From the NCBI GenBank assembly GCA_905221605.1, contig CAJNDS010000948.1, forward strand, positions 1 through 48,879: a DNA stretch of 48,879 nt, given 5' to 3'. The stretch is from Symbiodinium natans (lineage: Eukaryota; Sar; Dinophyceae; Suessiales; Symbiodiniaceae). Under the pieces are notes generated by a model. That model saw only the letters and a program-made list of their open reading frames with translations. It was not told the DNA's origin and ran no database searches. Below, piece after piece: positions 36,956 through 46,966 of the stretch; position 1 is the first letter of the stretch, and every line of letters begins with the position of its first letter. The position numbers and the translations under genes were made by a program.

Positions 36956-36964
36956 AAGCGGGGG
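36956..36964 (+). other. Polypurine tract of element C
   Basis: AAGCGGGGG, interrupted by one C, directly before the 3' LTR. The 115-bp segment from the Pol stop to the LTR has no ORF of note. Confidence 0.6.
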
Positions 36965-37363
36965 TGTGAAAGTTCCTGTCTAAGGACATGTCAACTTTGT
37001 TGTCCTGCATGCTGGCTCAGAGTTGTGTGTGTGTAGTTGTAGGAACTCCGTAGTTGTGCCTTGGAGGCTCGACGGGAGTGCTGCGTTAAGTGGGAAAGCC
37101 TTTTGAATTGCTTGAGTTGTAGGGATGTGTGTCTGGAAGCTGTAGAAGTGACTGTGCACGTTTTTGCTTGCTTTAGGTGTAGTTGGGTAGGTCCCGAGAA
37201 CTCCCACTGACGTTTGAGTTTGTTTTGTGGCTGTGGAGAACACGTGGCAGAGCAGAGTTTTCACCTGTGTGTAAAGAGTTTCACTGACGAAGCCTCCGGC
37301 TTATGACTTTGGCTCAAGTCGTGAGAAAAAGAGGGTTCAGCGCGCTGCTGCTGTGTTTTCACA
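36965..37363 (+). repeat. 3' LTR of element C (399 bp)
   Basis: TGTGAAAG...TTTTCACA with inverted ends TGTGAAA/TTTCACA. It contains the spliced-leader-like 11-mer at 37308-37318. Confidence 0.95.
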
Positions 37364-37368
37364 CACTT
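37364..37368. repeat. Target-site duplication of element C, right
   Basis: CACTT, exact partner of 27917-27921. Confidence 0.93.
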
Positions 37369-37791
37369 CTTGTGCGTATATCCATTGAAGATCGGTTAAA
37401 GGATTGTCTAACGGGGAAGGCTAAGCAGATTTATTGCAAGTCCGGAAGACTGTCGAAAATATTTGAAAAATAAAAGCAAGGAACGTCCTTTAAGCCGCAG
37501 GCCCTGTGTGCCACTAAGGTCCGGGGGGGTTCGAACCTGGGTTCAACCCAGGTTCAAACTCTTTTCCTTTAAAATGGAGTTCGACCTGGGTTCAACCTGG
37601 GTTCGAACTAATTTAAGGGTGTGAGTTGTTCTGGAGTTCTCTGAACCTGGGTTTAAACCTGGATTGACCCAGGTTTGTTGAATGCAAGTGTTGAACCTGG
37701 GTTGAACATGGGCTTGAACATGGTTGAACCCGGGTTGAACCAAGTTGAACCCAGGTTGAATTCAGGTTGAACCTGGGTTCAATTCGAAACC
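37369..37791. other. Non-coding spacer between elements C and D
   Basis: The first 160 bp is AT-rich sequence with no recognisable feature. The rest is the minisatellite listed separately. No gene is seen. Confidence 0.8.
37531..37791. repeat. AACCTGGGTT minisatellite with palindromic units
   Basis: About 15 imperfect copies of a self-complementary core AACC[TC]GGGTT[GC] occur in some 260 bp, joined by TGAAC or CGAAC. Adjacent copies form longer inverted repeats, for example near 37535-37560. Element D is inserted directly against its right end. Confidence 0.85.
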
Positions 37792-38189
37792 TGTGAAAGT
37801 TCCTGTCTAAGGACATGTTAAACTTTGTTGTCCTCATGCTGGCTCAGAGTTGTGTGTGTGTAGTTGTAGGAACTCCGTAGTTGTGCCTTGGAGGCTCGAC
37901 GGGAGTGCTGCTTTAAGTGGAAAAGCCTTTTGAAGTGCTTGAGTTGTAGGGATGTGTGTCTGGAAGCTGCAAAAGTGACTGTGCACGTTTTTGCTTGCTT
38001 TAGTGTGGTTGGGTAGGTCCCGAGAACTCCCACTGACGTTTGAGTTTGTTTTGTGGCTGTGGAGAACACGTGGCAGAGCAGAGTTTTCACCTGTGTGTAA
38101 AGAGTTTCACTGACGAAGCCTCCGGTTTATGACTTTGGCTCAAGTCGTGAGAAAAAGAGGGTTCAGCGCGCTGCTGCTGTGTTTTCACA
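37792..38189 (+). repeat. 5' LTR of element D (398 bp)
   Basis: TGTGAAAG...TTTTCACA, same family as the LTRs of element C, with the spliced-leader-like 11-mer at 38134-38144. The five bases before it are AAACC; the matching right flank is outside the window. Confidence 0.95.
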
Positions 38190-38204
38190 TGGTAGCGGAG
38201 CGTG
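38190..38204 (+). promoter_or_regulatory. Primer-binding site of element D
   Basis: TGGTAGCGGAGCGTG directly after the LTR, same as in element C. Confidence 0.8.
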
Positions 38205-38233
38205 TGTAGCACGCTCGTAGAAACTAGAAAGCC

Positions 38234-40186
38234 ATGGCTGACCCCGGGCTGTCAACCCCTGTGCCTGACGACGAAGACGACGAAGCTTTGTTTGGCCCCG
38301 GTGGTGCCCAGGACGGGCAACAACCGCCAACACAACCCACTGGAGCTTCTGCTTCAGCGGGAGGACCCGCCACGGTCGTCGGACTTGACCCTCAACTCCA
38401 GCAGATGATGGTCCAGATGATGCAGAGTCAGAAAATGATGATGCAGAATCAGCAACAGACACTTCAAGTTCTGGTGGCAAAGATGGAGGCCGACGAGAGA
38501 AGGAGACGTGAGCAGGAAGCATTGTCGGCAGCTGTGAGCAACCCATTTGGGGGTGCTTCAAGTGCAGCAGCTGCTGGAAGTCCCACGGCAAAGGCTTCTG
38601 CTCCTCCACCGGCGCCATCACAGAACCTGCATGTTGGAAGTAACCGTGCGGAGAAGTATCTGCCAGCATTGCCGCTCATCGATAATGTGTCGATGGGAAA
38701 AGGGCGTGTGAGAGAGCTGGAGGAGTACCATAGGTGGTGCGAGGTGCTTGCTTCCTGGCTGGCGTTGATAGACGACAACTATGTCAATGAGTTGCGCCAG
38801 GCAATGACGCATGACCGTGAGATCAAGCAGTCTGACATGGCAGTTCCGGTAGCATCGCGTTCGGCAAGGTTGTTTTACTACCTGCAACAAAGTCTGCAGA
38901 AGTTCGAACGTGGGATGGAACTGGTGAGAAGCACGTCGATGCGTCAAGGACAAGCTGCTTGTGGTTATGAGGTAATGCGTCAAATGCACCAGACCTTCAG
39001 CATTGTCTCTCGCATGGAGGCCATTGCTGTGAGAGATGAAGCTCTTCGCCTAACTTCGAAGGCGAGTTCGTACAAGCGACCGCTTGACTGCGTCCGCTTC
39101 CTTGAGGACGAGCTTGGGAAGGTAGACCAGAAGCTGCATCGGTTCCCTGAACTGAGGCTTGGAGCATCTGATCGTTCAACCCTTCTTCTTCAATCTGTCA
39201 GCCCAGAGTGTAGGCATTACGTTGTCTTGCATGGGAAGTCTGGGAGCTGGGAGGAACTGGTTGAAAGCATCCGGTTCTACGAAGAGCAGACCCGATTGTG
39301 TGATGCTGGTTCGCTGAATGCAGTTGGGGAGCGCGGCCTCTGCTGGAACTGTGGCAAATCAGGCCATATGAGTTGGCAGTGCCCCGACAAGAGCTCTGGC
39401 AAAGGGAAGAAGAGGGATGAACCGAAAGGTGGAAAGCCTTCTGGTTCCAAGAATCGAGAGAAGAGCCCTAAAGGGAAGGGCAAAGGCAAAGGGAAGACAG
39501 ACAAAGGAAAGGGTGGAAAGCCCAAGGGGAAGCCAAAGAACAAAGGAAAGCCCAAGGGCCGAGCTGTGGAAGACGAGCAGTCTGATCAGGTGATGGCAAT
39601 GCGGTCTCATCATCTGAGTGGCTTGGGTCCGGGGACAAGAACTAATGAGCCCAATGAAGCTGAGCCCCCTCGTCTCACCATGACGAACGGAGAGATCGAG
39701 AGACTGAACCAGTCATCCTCTAGGAATAGCTCTTTCGCATGGCTCATTGATAGTGGAGCCACCTGCCACGTGTTGTCAGAGAGTGCGTTGGGTTTTTACG
39801 AAGTCGTCAAGGAGCATTCGGGACCTCTTCCTGTGCTCATGAGTGCTAGCGATACGCCCATGGAATGTGTCAAGTTGGTTGACATTCGGGTGAAGTTTGG
39901 GAAGTTGGGGCCCGTAGTGCTTCAACAGGTCTTGGTTTTCAAGATTGGTTTCAACGTAGTCAGTTCTTGGCAAGCATCCCTTTCGGGATGGAGTACCTGG
40001 CTCACCTCAGAGCCTGGAGCAAGCTGCTTGGTGAAGCAGACGGAACAGGTTCCTCGATGTGGGTGCCTTTGGTTCGTGAAGCCAGGAGCTGGTGGGCGTT
40101 GGCTAAGGAGATTGGCCCTACCAAGGCAAAGCCGAAAGGAAGAAGAAGCAAAGGGACTCACCCAAGCCGGGGTGGAGCCCGAATGA
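38234..40186 (+). CDS. Gag and protease segment of element D
   Basis: 650 open codons starting at ATG in GCCATGG. The Gln/Met-rich Gag start, helical capsid-like region, CCHC knuckle CWNCGKSGHMSWQC, Lys/Gly-rich basic tail and protease motif LIDSGAT are all present and nearly identical to element C. After about codon 604 the frame is out of register and the last 46 residues are not natural. The segment could still give a Gag-protease protein able to package RNA in trans. Confidence 0.85.
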   Translation: MADPGLSTPVPDDEDDEALFGPGGAQDGQQPPTQPTGASASAGGPATVVGLDPQLQQMMVQMMQSQKMMMQNQQQTLQVLVAKMEADERRRREQEALSAAVSNPFGGASSAAAAGSPTAKASAPPPAPSQNLHVGSNRAEKYLPALPLIDNVSMGKGRVRELEEYHRWCEVLASWLALIDDNYVNELRQAMTHDREIKQSDMAVPVASRSARLFYYLQQSLQKFERGMELVRSTSMRQGQAACGYEVMRQMHQTFSIVSRMEAIAVRDEALRLTSKASSYKRPLDCVRFLEDELGKVDQKLHRFPELRLGASDRSTLLLQSVSPECRHYVVLHGKSGSWEELVESIRFYEEQTRLCDAGSLNAVGERGLCWNCGKSGHMSWQCPDKSSGKGKKRDEPKGGKPSGSKNREKSPKGKGKGKGKTDKGKGGKPKGKPKNKGKPKGRAVEDEQSDQVMAMRSHHLSGLGPGTRTNEPNEAEPPRLTMTNGEIERLNQSSSRNSSFAWLIDSGATCHVLSESALGFYEVVKEHSGPLPVLMSASDTPMECVKLVDIRVKFGKLGPVVLQQVLVFKIGFNVVSSWQASLSGWSTWLTSEPGASCLVKQTEQVPRCGCLWFVKPGAGGRWLRRLALPRQSRKEEEAKGLTQAGVEPE

Positions 40187-40779
40187 CGACGCGATGGAAG
40201 TGGATAAGGTGCAGAAGAAGGCACCGCCCAACGTAGGAAGAGCATTGGAGGTGACACCTTTTAAGTTTTTGCTGCGAGCATTTTCAGTGAAGCAACATGT
40301 GGGGGAACACGAGCTGCATGAGCATGTTTTACAGGAGCGTTTGAGTGGATGTGAGCATGCTGCAGTTGCGAAAGTAGGAGTAGACCTGGAAACCCCGCCC
40401 TCTGCCTGTTGTGCTGAAGCTTTATGTTCCGCCGCAGCTGTTTTGCTTAAGTCTGCAAGCAACACGTCTTTGGAGAAGCAAACCAGTAGGGACACACGCT
40501 GTGGAGAGAAGGGTTTTGAGTGCGTAGGGGTAGGGCCTGTGCCGCTCCAGCCTCAGAGTGTTTGCATTAGGAGTAGGAGTGCCTTGCGTGTAGGACGTAG
40601 GAGTGACTTGCACCCCAGCGCTTGTGTGCCTGAGTGTTTGTTGGGACAGAGTGAAGAGAGGAAGTGTGCCTTTCGGAGCTTGCGTTGGCCAGGAGTGTTT
40701 CTGAAAGCATTGCTGGTGTTGTGTGCTCTAGGAGTGTTTTGCTCAAAGCCTGGAGCCTGGGTAAGGGACCTTGGAAAGG

Positions 40780-42075
40780 ATGGAGCTTCCGGAAGCCTCG
40801 CCTCCGCTCTGTCTTGTGAACTCCCAAAGTGGGAGTGTGGCCCTGGAAGCCTTTTCGACGAGCATGATTGCTCGTCTTGCGCACCGTTTCGAGGAGGAAG
40901 GTCAGCTGTCTCTTTCGAGGCAGCTTCTCCAAAATATCGACCTCGACCCCTGGCTCGGTCGAACAGCTGTTGGGGATTCCAGCCTGCCTTGGGGAGTTGG
41001 AGACACAGGAGTTGGTGGTCAATACAAGCGGCATTCCGGTGAAGCAACCTATGCTCATTGCCGAGCTGCGAGCCATTGCTGCTCCGACGGTGGACCAGTC
41101 GGTTTTGACGGACACCCTCGTCGAGGAGCACGACCGTCGTGCAGAGTATGCAAGGTATGGCTATGTTTTGACCACCATGGGGGTGGTAGTCGCCGATGTG
41201 AATGCTACCATCCGCCAACCGCACCTTCCATGCGAGCAAAGGGGGTACTGGCGCAACAATCAGGTTGGCGTCCAGCTCACCTTGAAGAAATTTCTTCAGT
41301 ACTTGGAGGCGATTCGGGTGTTGCGGTGCCATCCTGCCCAATACCAATTGTTCACGGCAGAGCTGTCAAACATCCTGCCAAACGAGCTCAAGGTCGAGCG
41401 TGTGCCGGCTGCCGACTTGAGAGCGCTTTTGGCGGACGTGCTCGTCCAGAGCAACCGCCGGGTGACTTTGGCTGCCCAACCGCCAACTATAATACCGGAT
41501 GTTGCGCCATCCGCGTCGGGTGGCACGGAACCGCCTCTTCACAAAAGTGCCCCAGCTCCACCTCCTTCGGGATGCGCTTTGCTCAACCAAGCGCGTGCAA
41601 AAGCCGAGGCAATGATTCGATTGCATGCCGACATGAAGAGAGCTGCAACAGCCGAGGTGGCTCCATCATCGTCGACGGGCCCCGCTTTTCCACCAGGACC
41701 TCCGGCTTTCTTGCCGTTCAGCCCTCCTTCCCCGCTTACGCCGTCCGTCTTTTCCTATGCTCCATCTTCGGCACCAGGCACGCCTATGGAAGCATGCCTG
41801 CCTATACCTCCGCCTCCTCTTGCTCCTCTACCTCCTCCGTTGCGGGCGAGGTTCCAATGGAGGTCGAGACGCCGATGACGCCCGTGGAGGCATTCGGTGC
41901 CCCTGGGACCCCTATGGACGTGAGTTCCGAGGTCCCAATGGAGCCAATGGTCGGTGGCCTTGGAAGTCCGGGGAGCGCTTCTCCTTTGACCCCGCCGGCA
42001 GAGACGAGTATGGTGGTTCCAAACCCACCTATGGACAATTCGGATGTGGGAGACTCTGGCGCCGAGATGGATTGA
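40780..42075 (+). pseudogene. Broken copy of overlapping ORF X in element D
   Basis: Same start (MELPEASPPL) and same end as ORF X in element C, but an 8-bp deletion near 40940 and a deletion in the proline repeat near 41795-41850 put the middle in another frame (about 40942-41800). One of the two APGTPMEA-type units is lost. A 3-bp loss near 40846 removes one residue only. Confidence 0.75.
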
Positions 42076-45000
42076 TATGCTTGGGTATGGGCCCTGAGGG
42101 CCTAAAAGCCGGGCATGAGTTGCTCCGATCTTCGCCGCAATGCACAAAATTGGTAGGAGTAGGTCTGAAAGCCCCGCTGTTTGCAGTAGGAGACTGGCTG
42201 TGTGCATTAGGAGGTAGGGTAGGAGCGTTTGAGTGCTTGGTAGGTGACTGTGAGTGCAGCCTGCCTGCCGCGAATGGGTCTGCACACTGTCCCTCTGTGC
42301 CCAGGTCTTCATGGAAAGGAAGCAGTGCCTTGGCTTTAGGGTTGGCTCTGGGTTTGGTTTTCAGAGGTTGGCTGAGTAGGTGCGTGAAGCTTTTGAGTGT
42401 GCGCCGTAGGAGTAGGCTGAAGTTTTTGCGTGTAACTTTGGTAGGACGTGTGCCACGTAGGTCTTGGAGTGTTGTGCGCCGCCTGTTGTTTGTGCGTGGC
42501 GTGCTTGCTTGTGAGTTGAAAGCTGAGCCTACGGGCGAGGAAGCAAAAGGGCCAATGATGAAATGTTGGCGTGCCTTGAAGAAGTGGGCCTTGTGTGGGC
42601 TTGGGTCCCTGCGGGGGTCCGAGCAAAAGAAGGCCGTGGCACGTTCTGAGGCCCTGCGTATGCTTGCTGGTTTGCCGACCCCGGTTGTTGTGAATTCGGA
42701 GTCGGAGGAAGAGTTGATTCCTGATCCGTTGGAAGCTGAACTTGCGGAACCCAGCGGAAGTGAACCCCCTAGGCCCTCCGATGTTCGAAAGAAACCCCGT
42801 TTGGAGAATGTTCCCTCAGGTGAACCGGGTGCCCTGAGTTCCCCGGAGGTGGTGAGCGATGCTCTGGATCCTGAGGTTCCGGTCTATTTGACCTCGGAGC
42901 GGCTGAAGGCGCACCGAAATAAGGGCCACCAACCTTATCTTAGTTGCTGTGACATATGTCAAAGCGCTAGAGGGAGAGTGCCTGCTCGTAGGAAGCACAT
43001 GAAACACCACCACGGACCCGGAGAGTTGCAAGTCGACTTTGGATTTTTCGGAAAGAATGTTCGTTTCCTTCTCATGGTTCATGTGGTGTCGGGGTACTTA
43101 CATACCGTGGTCTTAGGACCTGAGGATGAAGTGCCCGCTGTATCGGTTTGCAAAGCCTTTACGGAAATGGGATTGAGTGGATTGGACATTGTTGTCCACG
43201 GGGACCAAGAAAATCTCCTCGAGAGTGTTTTCCGCAATGCAGCGAAACACCGGACATTCGGGGGGAGGTCAATGCACTGGGTCCCTTTCGCGATAAACAG
43301 ACCTCAAGCGAAGGGCATCGTTGAACGCCATGTTTGCCTCGTGAAAGAAGCGTTCTGGTCTGTTTGGCTGGGCTTAGAAGAGCGTGTAGGTGAAAAGTTG
43401 CCTCTAGGGAGCCATCTGTTTGTTGAGGCCATGAGGTACTCTGTGAGGATGCATAACTTGTTTCATGTGTCCAAGGAACACAGCACGCCGTTGGAGAGAC
43501 TGCGTGGGTCGACAGTTCAGCCAGTGAAGAGCTGTGAGTTTGGGGTTGTGGGCTTTGGAAAGCCTCAGAAGGACTACCCAGAGCACCGCGGAAAGCGCTT
43601 GGTGAGGGCACTCTATGTAGGACCTCACGGTGCTAATGGATCCGGGATTCGGGTCTTTGTTCCAATAGGTATTGGAAAGCCCCCTCGGTTGGAAATCTTC
43701 AGCTCTTTTCGTGCCAAAGATCCAGTGGAGTTTGACAAAGCTGCTTTGCGTGACCTTCGAGGTAATAAGGAAGACCCTGAAAGACCCATCAAGTTTGATG
43801 TTCCAATCGATGGTCCGAGTCCGCCGCTTGATTCCCCAAATATCCCTGAAGGAAGTCTTGAGTTTCCTGTTGAACGCACCGAACCACCTGCTCTTGAGGG
43901 CCCTGAGGCAATGGAAGAAGAAGGAGAGTTGGATGGGTATTCTCCGGATTTTTCGGACGTGCCTGAAGAAACAGGCATGGAGGTTGAGCCTCCCGGAGGC
44001 GTAGGTCTTGAGGACCTCGACGCCCCTATGGATCCAGGAGAAGACGATGCTATGGAAGAGGGCCTGACGTGGCTCTATGAGCATGGCCTTAGGCAACTCT
44101 TTGATGGGCCTGACTTGAGAGTAACAACAAAAATCCGTAAGGGAGATGACGTCAAAGAGTGGTTCCGTATGAAGTTTGGTGGAAAGAAGATTTGGGTCCA
44201 TGTCCCGGACAATGCGGTTTGCGAAGTTTCTGGCAAGGTTTTGCCTCGTAAGCATCTTGAAGAAGGTATGAGACTCGAGCTCTCAGAACTTGATGCTTTT
44301 GGTGTAGCTACCATTATAGGAGAAGCTGAGGCCCGTAAACGAGCTACGCGGAGAATCCATACGACTAGGTGGGTTCTGACTTCGAAACCGTCGGCCACGA
44401 ACCCTGAACGCGTTCGTGCTCGTCTTGTTGTGAGGGACTATGCATTTGGATCCAATCCTCTAGCTGATGGGATATATTCCCCCACCACGTCTTTGGAAGC
44501 CTTGAGGGGTGTCCTTGCTATTCATGCTGTCAGAGGTGGCACCTTGTTGTCAGCAGATGTGAGCGTTGCCTTCATGCAAGCGCCTGTGCAGGGAGTAGAG
44601 TGTATCCGGTTTCCGAATGGGATGTATGATGAGGAGAACAAGCCGCTGTTTGCGCAGCTACACAAAGCCATGAATGGCTTGAGAGTAGGACCGCTAAGCT
44701 GGTACCTAGAGTTTACAAGCACGCTGCGTAAGCAGTTTGGGTTTGGTGAGACTGCCGACCCTACTGTGCATCACCGGCTTGAGAAGGATGGTGCGCTAAC
44801 CTTGGTGTTAGTGTATGTTGACGATCTCATCATCTTTTCCCAGAATCCGCGAATTGCCAAGGATCTGTACGCTAAGCTAGCGAAGATCTATAAAATGAAG
44901 CAGACAGGGCTTCTAGAACCTGGTAAGACCGGGCAGCTCGAGTTCTTGGGTCGAGTGATCGCCCGAACAACTGAGCACGGACCTGTGTTCTTTGGCCTGA

Positions 45001-46622
45001 AGCCGGGGTACTTGAAGTCGCTGGGAGAAGAGTTTGGCATTAGCGGAAAAGGTGTGAAACCAGTGCTGGGAAACCTCGAGAGGGAGTACCGGAAGAAGGA
45101 GGCTGGAACACCTATCAGCACTGAGGCGTATGAACGCTATAGACGTGTGCTTGGTAAGTTGATGTGGGCAAGCCTGACGTTGCCGCATTTGTCCTACCCG
45201 GTAGGATTTCTGGGCCGGTATCAGAGTGACCCAGATAGCCAGGCAGAAGCTTGCTTGAGACGCGTGGTTCGCTGGGTGATGGCTTTGCCTGAGTACCTTC
45301 AGCGATTTTCGGCAGAAGCGTTTGAGTATCCTTGCTGCGCTTCGGAAACCATGCTCTCTGGCTTTGTGGATGCGTCATGGAACATTTGCTCTGTGTCTGG
45401 TGCCATTGTGAAGTGGCATGGCATCATGATCAAAACTTTCTCGCGGAAACAGTCGGTGCCCGCGTTGAGTTCGGCGGAGGCCGAATTGGCAGCCCTGACT
45501 GAGGCAGCCAAAGAGTCGGTGTACTTGTCTTTGCTCATGGAAACGCTCCTGTATGGAATGCCCAAAGGAGAGACCGGTGAGTTTCCGATTCACCTGGCTT
45601 CGGACTCGGAAGCCGCTTTGTCGATTAGCAAAATGACGGGGTTGTTACGCCGTGTTCGGCACCTGGAGCTTCGTCATCGCTATCTTCAAGAGCTAGTCCA
45701 CCTGGAAAGGCTGATTCTAAGCTTCATCAGTGGAGAACGGAATCCAGCCGATGGACTGACGAAATCTCCTGAGGAGTTGTTGCTTGAGCATTTGCTGGTT
45801 GCGTGTGGACTGGAAAGAGTGTGTGAAGAAGACCTTCAGGGTCTTGTAGTTCCTGAACACCTTCGTGAACGAATGGAAGAACTTGAAGAAGTATGTGAAA
45901 AGCTTGAGAAAATCCCGACAAACCTGGCGAAGTACGAGCCCGTGGCAAGAGACCTTGCGTTGGGATCTGTTCCTTTGCTTGTGATCGAGGTGTTTTGTTC
46001 AACGGACAGTGCGTTGTGCCGAGCGTGTGCTCGTGACCGAGTAGCATATATAGGCATAACTGAGAAAGAAGACTTCTTAAGCAAGAGTACTCAAATGTTT
46101 CTAGGAGAGGTCTTGCTGTGTCTGTTGAGTAGGAAACCGCCCCAGATCTATGTCCACATAGCTTCCCCGTGTACCGCTGGATGTAGCTACCGCTTTAAGA
46201 ACTGGCATCGACCGAAGTTTCGACATCGGTGGCGAGAGCAGGTCAAGAAGCATGTTGCATCTTGGAAAGCTTTAGGAAGACTTCTGGAGGACCGCTGCAA
46301 AGAGATCCTGGTTACCCAGGAATGGACAAAGAACTGTGGTCTTTGGAAGGAGGAAAGTTATCTGAAAGAAAAGAAGCGCCTTGGTCTGAACTTTGGAAGG
46401 GTTGTGGACCGTTGTGCCTTCGACGGGGTCTTTAAGCGGTGGTTCTTTGCTACTAACCGGGAGGAGTGGAGTGAAACCTTCTCTGGAAAGCCCTGTGACA
46501 AAAGTCATCAGCATGTTTCACTTGCTAGTGTCGAAGAAACGGGTATCTATCCGACTAAACTGGGTAGAGCTCTTTTGCGTGCTGCGAAAGTCACGTTAGG
46601 TCTTGTAGGAACACCTTCTTAG
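41757..46622 (+). CDS. Integrase, RT, RNase H and methyltransferase-like segment of element D
   Basis: 1,621 open codons; the first ATG is not a natural start, only where the frame opens after a deletion. Integrase has the H-x4-H, C-x2-C, Asp, Asp, Glu pattern as in element C. RT has LVYVDDLIIF and RNase H has VDASW and SSAEAEL. One change, TALSSAEAEL to PALSSAEAEL, lies next to the RNase H Glu. The tail has VIEVFCSTDSAL, ASPCTAGC and QEWTKNC, where Thr replaces the Pro seen in the other copies. Confidence 0.88.
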   Translation: MLHLRHQARLWKHACLYLRLLLLLYLLRCGRGSNGGRDADDARGGIRCPWDPYGREFRGPNGANGRWPWKSGERFSFDPAGRDEYGGSKPTYGQFGCGRLWRRDGLICLGMGPEGLKAGHELLRSSPQCTKLVGVGLKAPLFAVGDWLCALGGRVGAFECLVGDCECSLPAANGSAHCPSVPRSSWKGSSALALGLALGLVFRGWLSRCVKLLSVRRRSRLKFLRVTLVGRVPRRSWSVVRRLLFVRGVLACELKAEPTGEEAKGPMMKCWRALKKWALCGLGSLRGSEQKKAVARSEALRMLAGLPTPVVVNSESEEELIPDPLEAELAEPSGSEPPRPSDVRKKPRLENVPSGEPGALSSPEVVSDALDPEVPVYLTSERLKAHRNKGHQPYLSCCDICQSARGRVPARRKHMKHHHGPGELQVDFGFFGKNVRFLLMVHVVSGYLHTVVLGPEDEVPAVSVCKAFTEMGLSGLDIVVHGDQENLLESVFRNAAKHRTFGGRSMHWVPFAINRPQAKGIVERHVCLVKEAFWSVWLGLEERVGEKLPLGSHLFVEAMRYSVRMHNLFHVSKEHSTPLERLRGSTVQPVKSCEFGVVGFGKPQKDYPEHRGKRLVRALYVGPHGANGSGIRVFVPIGIGKPPRLEIFSSFRAKDPVEFDKAALRDLRGNKEDPERPIKFDVPIDGPSPPLDSPNIPEGSLEFPVERTEPPALEGPEAMEEEGELDGYSPDFSDVPEETGMEVEPPGGVGLEDLDAPMDPGEDDAMEEGLTWLYEHGLRQLFDGPDLRVTTKIRKGDDVKEWFRMKFGGKKIWVHVPDNAVCEVSGKVLPRKHLEEGMRLELSELDAFGVATIIGEAEARKRATRRIHTTRWVLTSKPSATNPERVRARLVVRDYAFGSNPLADGIYSPTTSLEALRGVLAIHAVRGGTLLSADVSVAFMQAPVQGVECIRFPNGMYDEENKPLFAQLHKAMNGLRVGPLSWYLEFTSTLRKQFGFGETADPTVHHRLEKDGALTLVLVYVDDLIIFSQNPRIAKDLYAKLAKIYKMKQTGLLEPGKTGQLEFLGRVIARTTEHGPVFFGLKPGYLKSLGEEFGISGKGVKPVLGNLEREYRKKEAGTPISTEAYERYRRVLGKLMWASLTLPHLSYPVGFLGRYQSDPDSQAEACLRRVVRWVMALPEYLQRFSAEAFEYPCCASETMLSGFVDASWNICSVSGAIVKWHGIMIKTFSRKQSVPALSSAEAELAALTEAAKESVYLSLLMETLLYGMPKGETGEFPIHLASDSEAALSISKMTGLLRRVRHLELRHRYLQELVHLERLILSFISGERNPADGLTKSPEELLLEHLLVACGLERVCEEDLQGLVVPEHLRERMEELEEVCEKLEKIPTNLAKYEPVARDLALGSVPLLVIEVFCSTDSALCRACARDRVAYIGITEKEDFLSKSTQMFLGEVLLCLLSRKPPQIYVHIASPCTAGCSYRFKNWHRPKFRHRWREQVKKHVASWKALGRLLEDRCKEILVTQEWTKNCGLWKEESYLKEKKRLGLNFGRVVDRCAFDGVFKRWFFATNREEWSETFSGKPCDKSHQHVSLASVEETGIYPTKLGRALLRAAKVTLGLVGTPS

Positions 46623-46737
46623 GTCGGCAGTAGGAGTGCTCGCTTTCGGACTTTGCCTGGGATGAGATGTTTAAGCACTGGAAACACCGAGCTGTGAAGA
46701 AGTGCGTGGCTCTGAGGCATCACAGTCCAAGCGGGGG

Positions 46738-46754
46738 TGTGAAAGTTCCTGTCT
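46738..46754 (+). repeat. First 17 bp of 3' LTR of element D
   Basis: TGTGAAAGTTCCTGTCT, identical to the start of the other LTRs, then an abrupt change to unrelated sequence. The polypurine tract lies just upstream. Confidence 0.9.
46741..46754. repeat. 14-bp direct repeat flanking insertion F, left
   Basis: GAAAGTTCCTGTCT, repeated exactly at 48866-48879. The length is typical of a target-site duplication made by LINE-type or similar retroposition and too long for Copia. Confidence 0.8.
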
Positions 46755-46762
46755 GGCTCAAG
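46755..46762 (+). other. Relict spliced-leader end at the 5' boundary of F
   Basis: GGCTCAAG at the exact left junction of the insertion. Relict spliced-leader ends marking retroposed cDNAs are known from dinoflagellates. Confidence 0.55.
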
Positions 46763-46966
46763 GTTTCGGCTCAACCCCGGTGGGGTGCTCAGGTAGAGAG
46801 CGTCTTTAGTGCCGTGTGGCTGGCCCTGGGGCTTGTAACTAAGGGTAGGTTCCGTTTTGAGGCCTGGCAAAACTGTGTTTGCTCGTAGGCCGGCTGACCG
46901 GCTAAGCTGTCATAGAGCGGCGGCCCGCCAACTGCTGCCGTCGACGAAGGGCGTGAGTGCACAGTT

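Larger units (their letters stand above)
27922..37363 (+). mobile_element. Copia element C, complete, open, with target duplication
   Basis: The 9,442-bp element has LTRs of 395 and 399 bp, a TGG primer site, one 2,829-codon frame with Kozak-like GCCATGG, a polypurine tract and a perfect 5-bp target duplication (CACTT). The LTRs differ by about five substitutions and a 4-bp indel. All catalytic motifs are intact, making it the best candidate for an autonomous element in the window. Confidence 0.96.
38234..46622 (+). pseudogene. Broken Gag-Pol of element D
   Basis: Starts with the same GCCATGG ATG as element C. Gag, CCHC knuckle and protease are in frame to about 40045. One-base losses near 40046 and in a G run near 40154 then shift the frame twice; 40194-40940 continues the pol frame. 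An 8-bp deletion near 40940 shifts it again, and a larger deletion of repeated proline codons near 41795-41850 shifts it a fourth time. From 41757 on, about 1,620 codons are open to the stop: integrase, RT with YVDD, RNase H and the methyltransferase-like tail, all motifs kept. The protein cannot be made whole. Whether some breaks are consensus errors cannot be told from one sequence. Confidence 0.9.
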
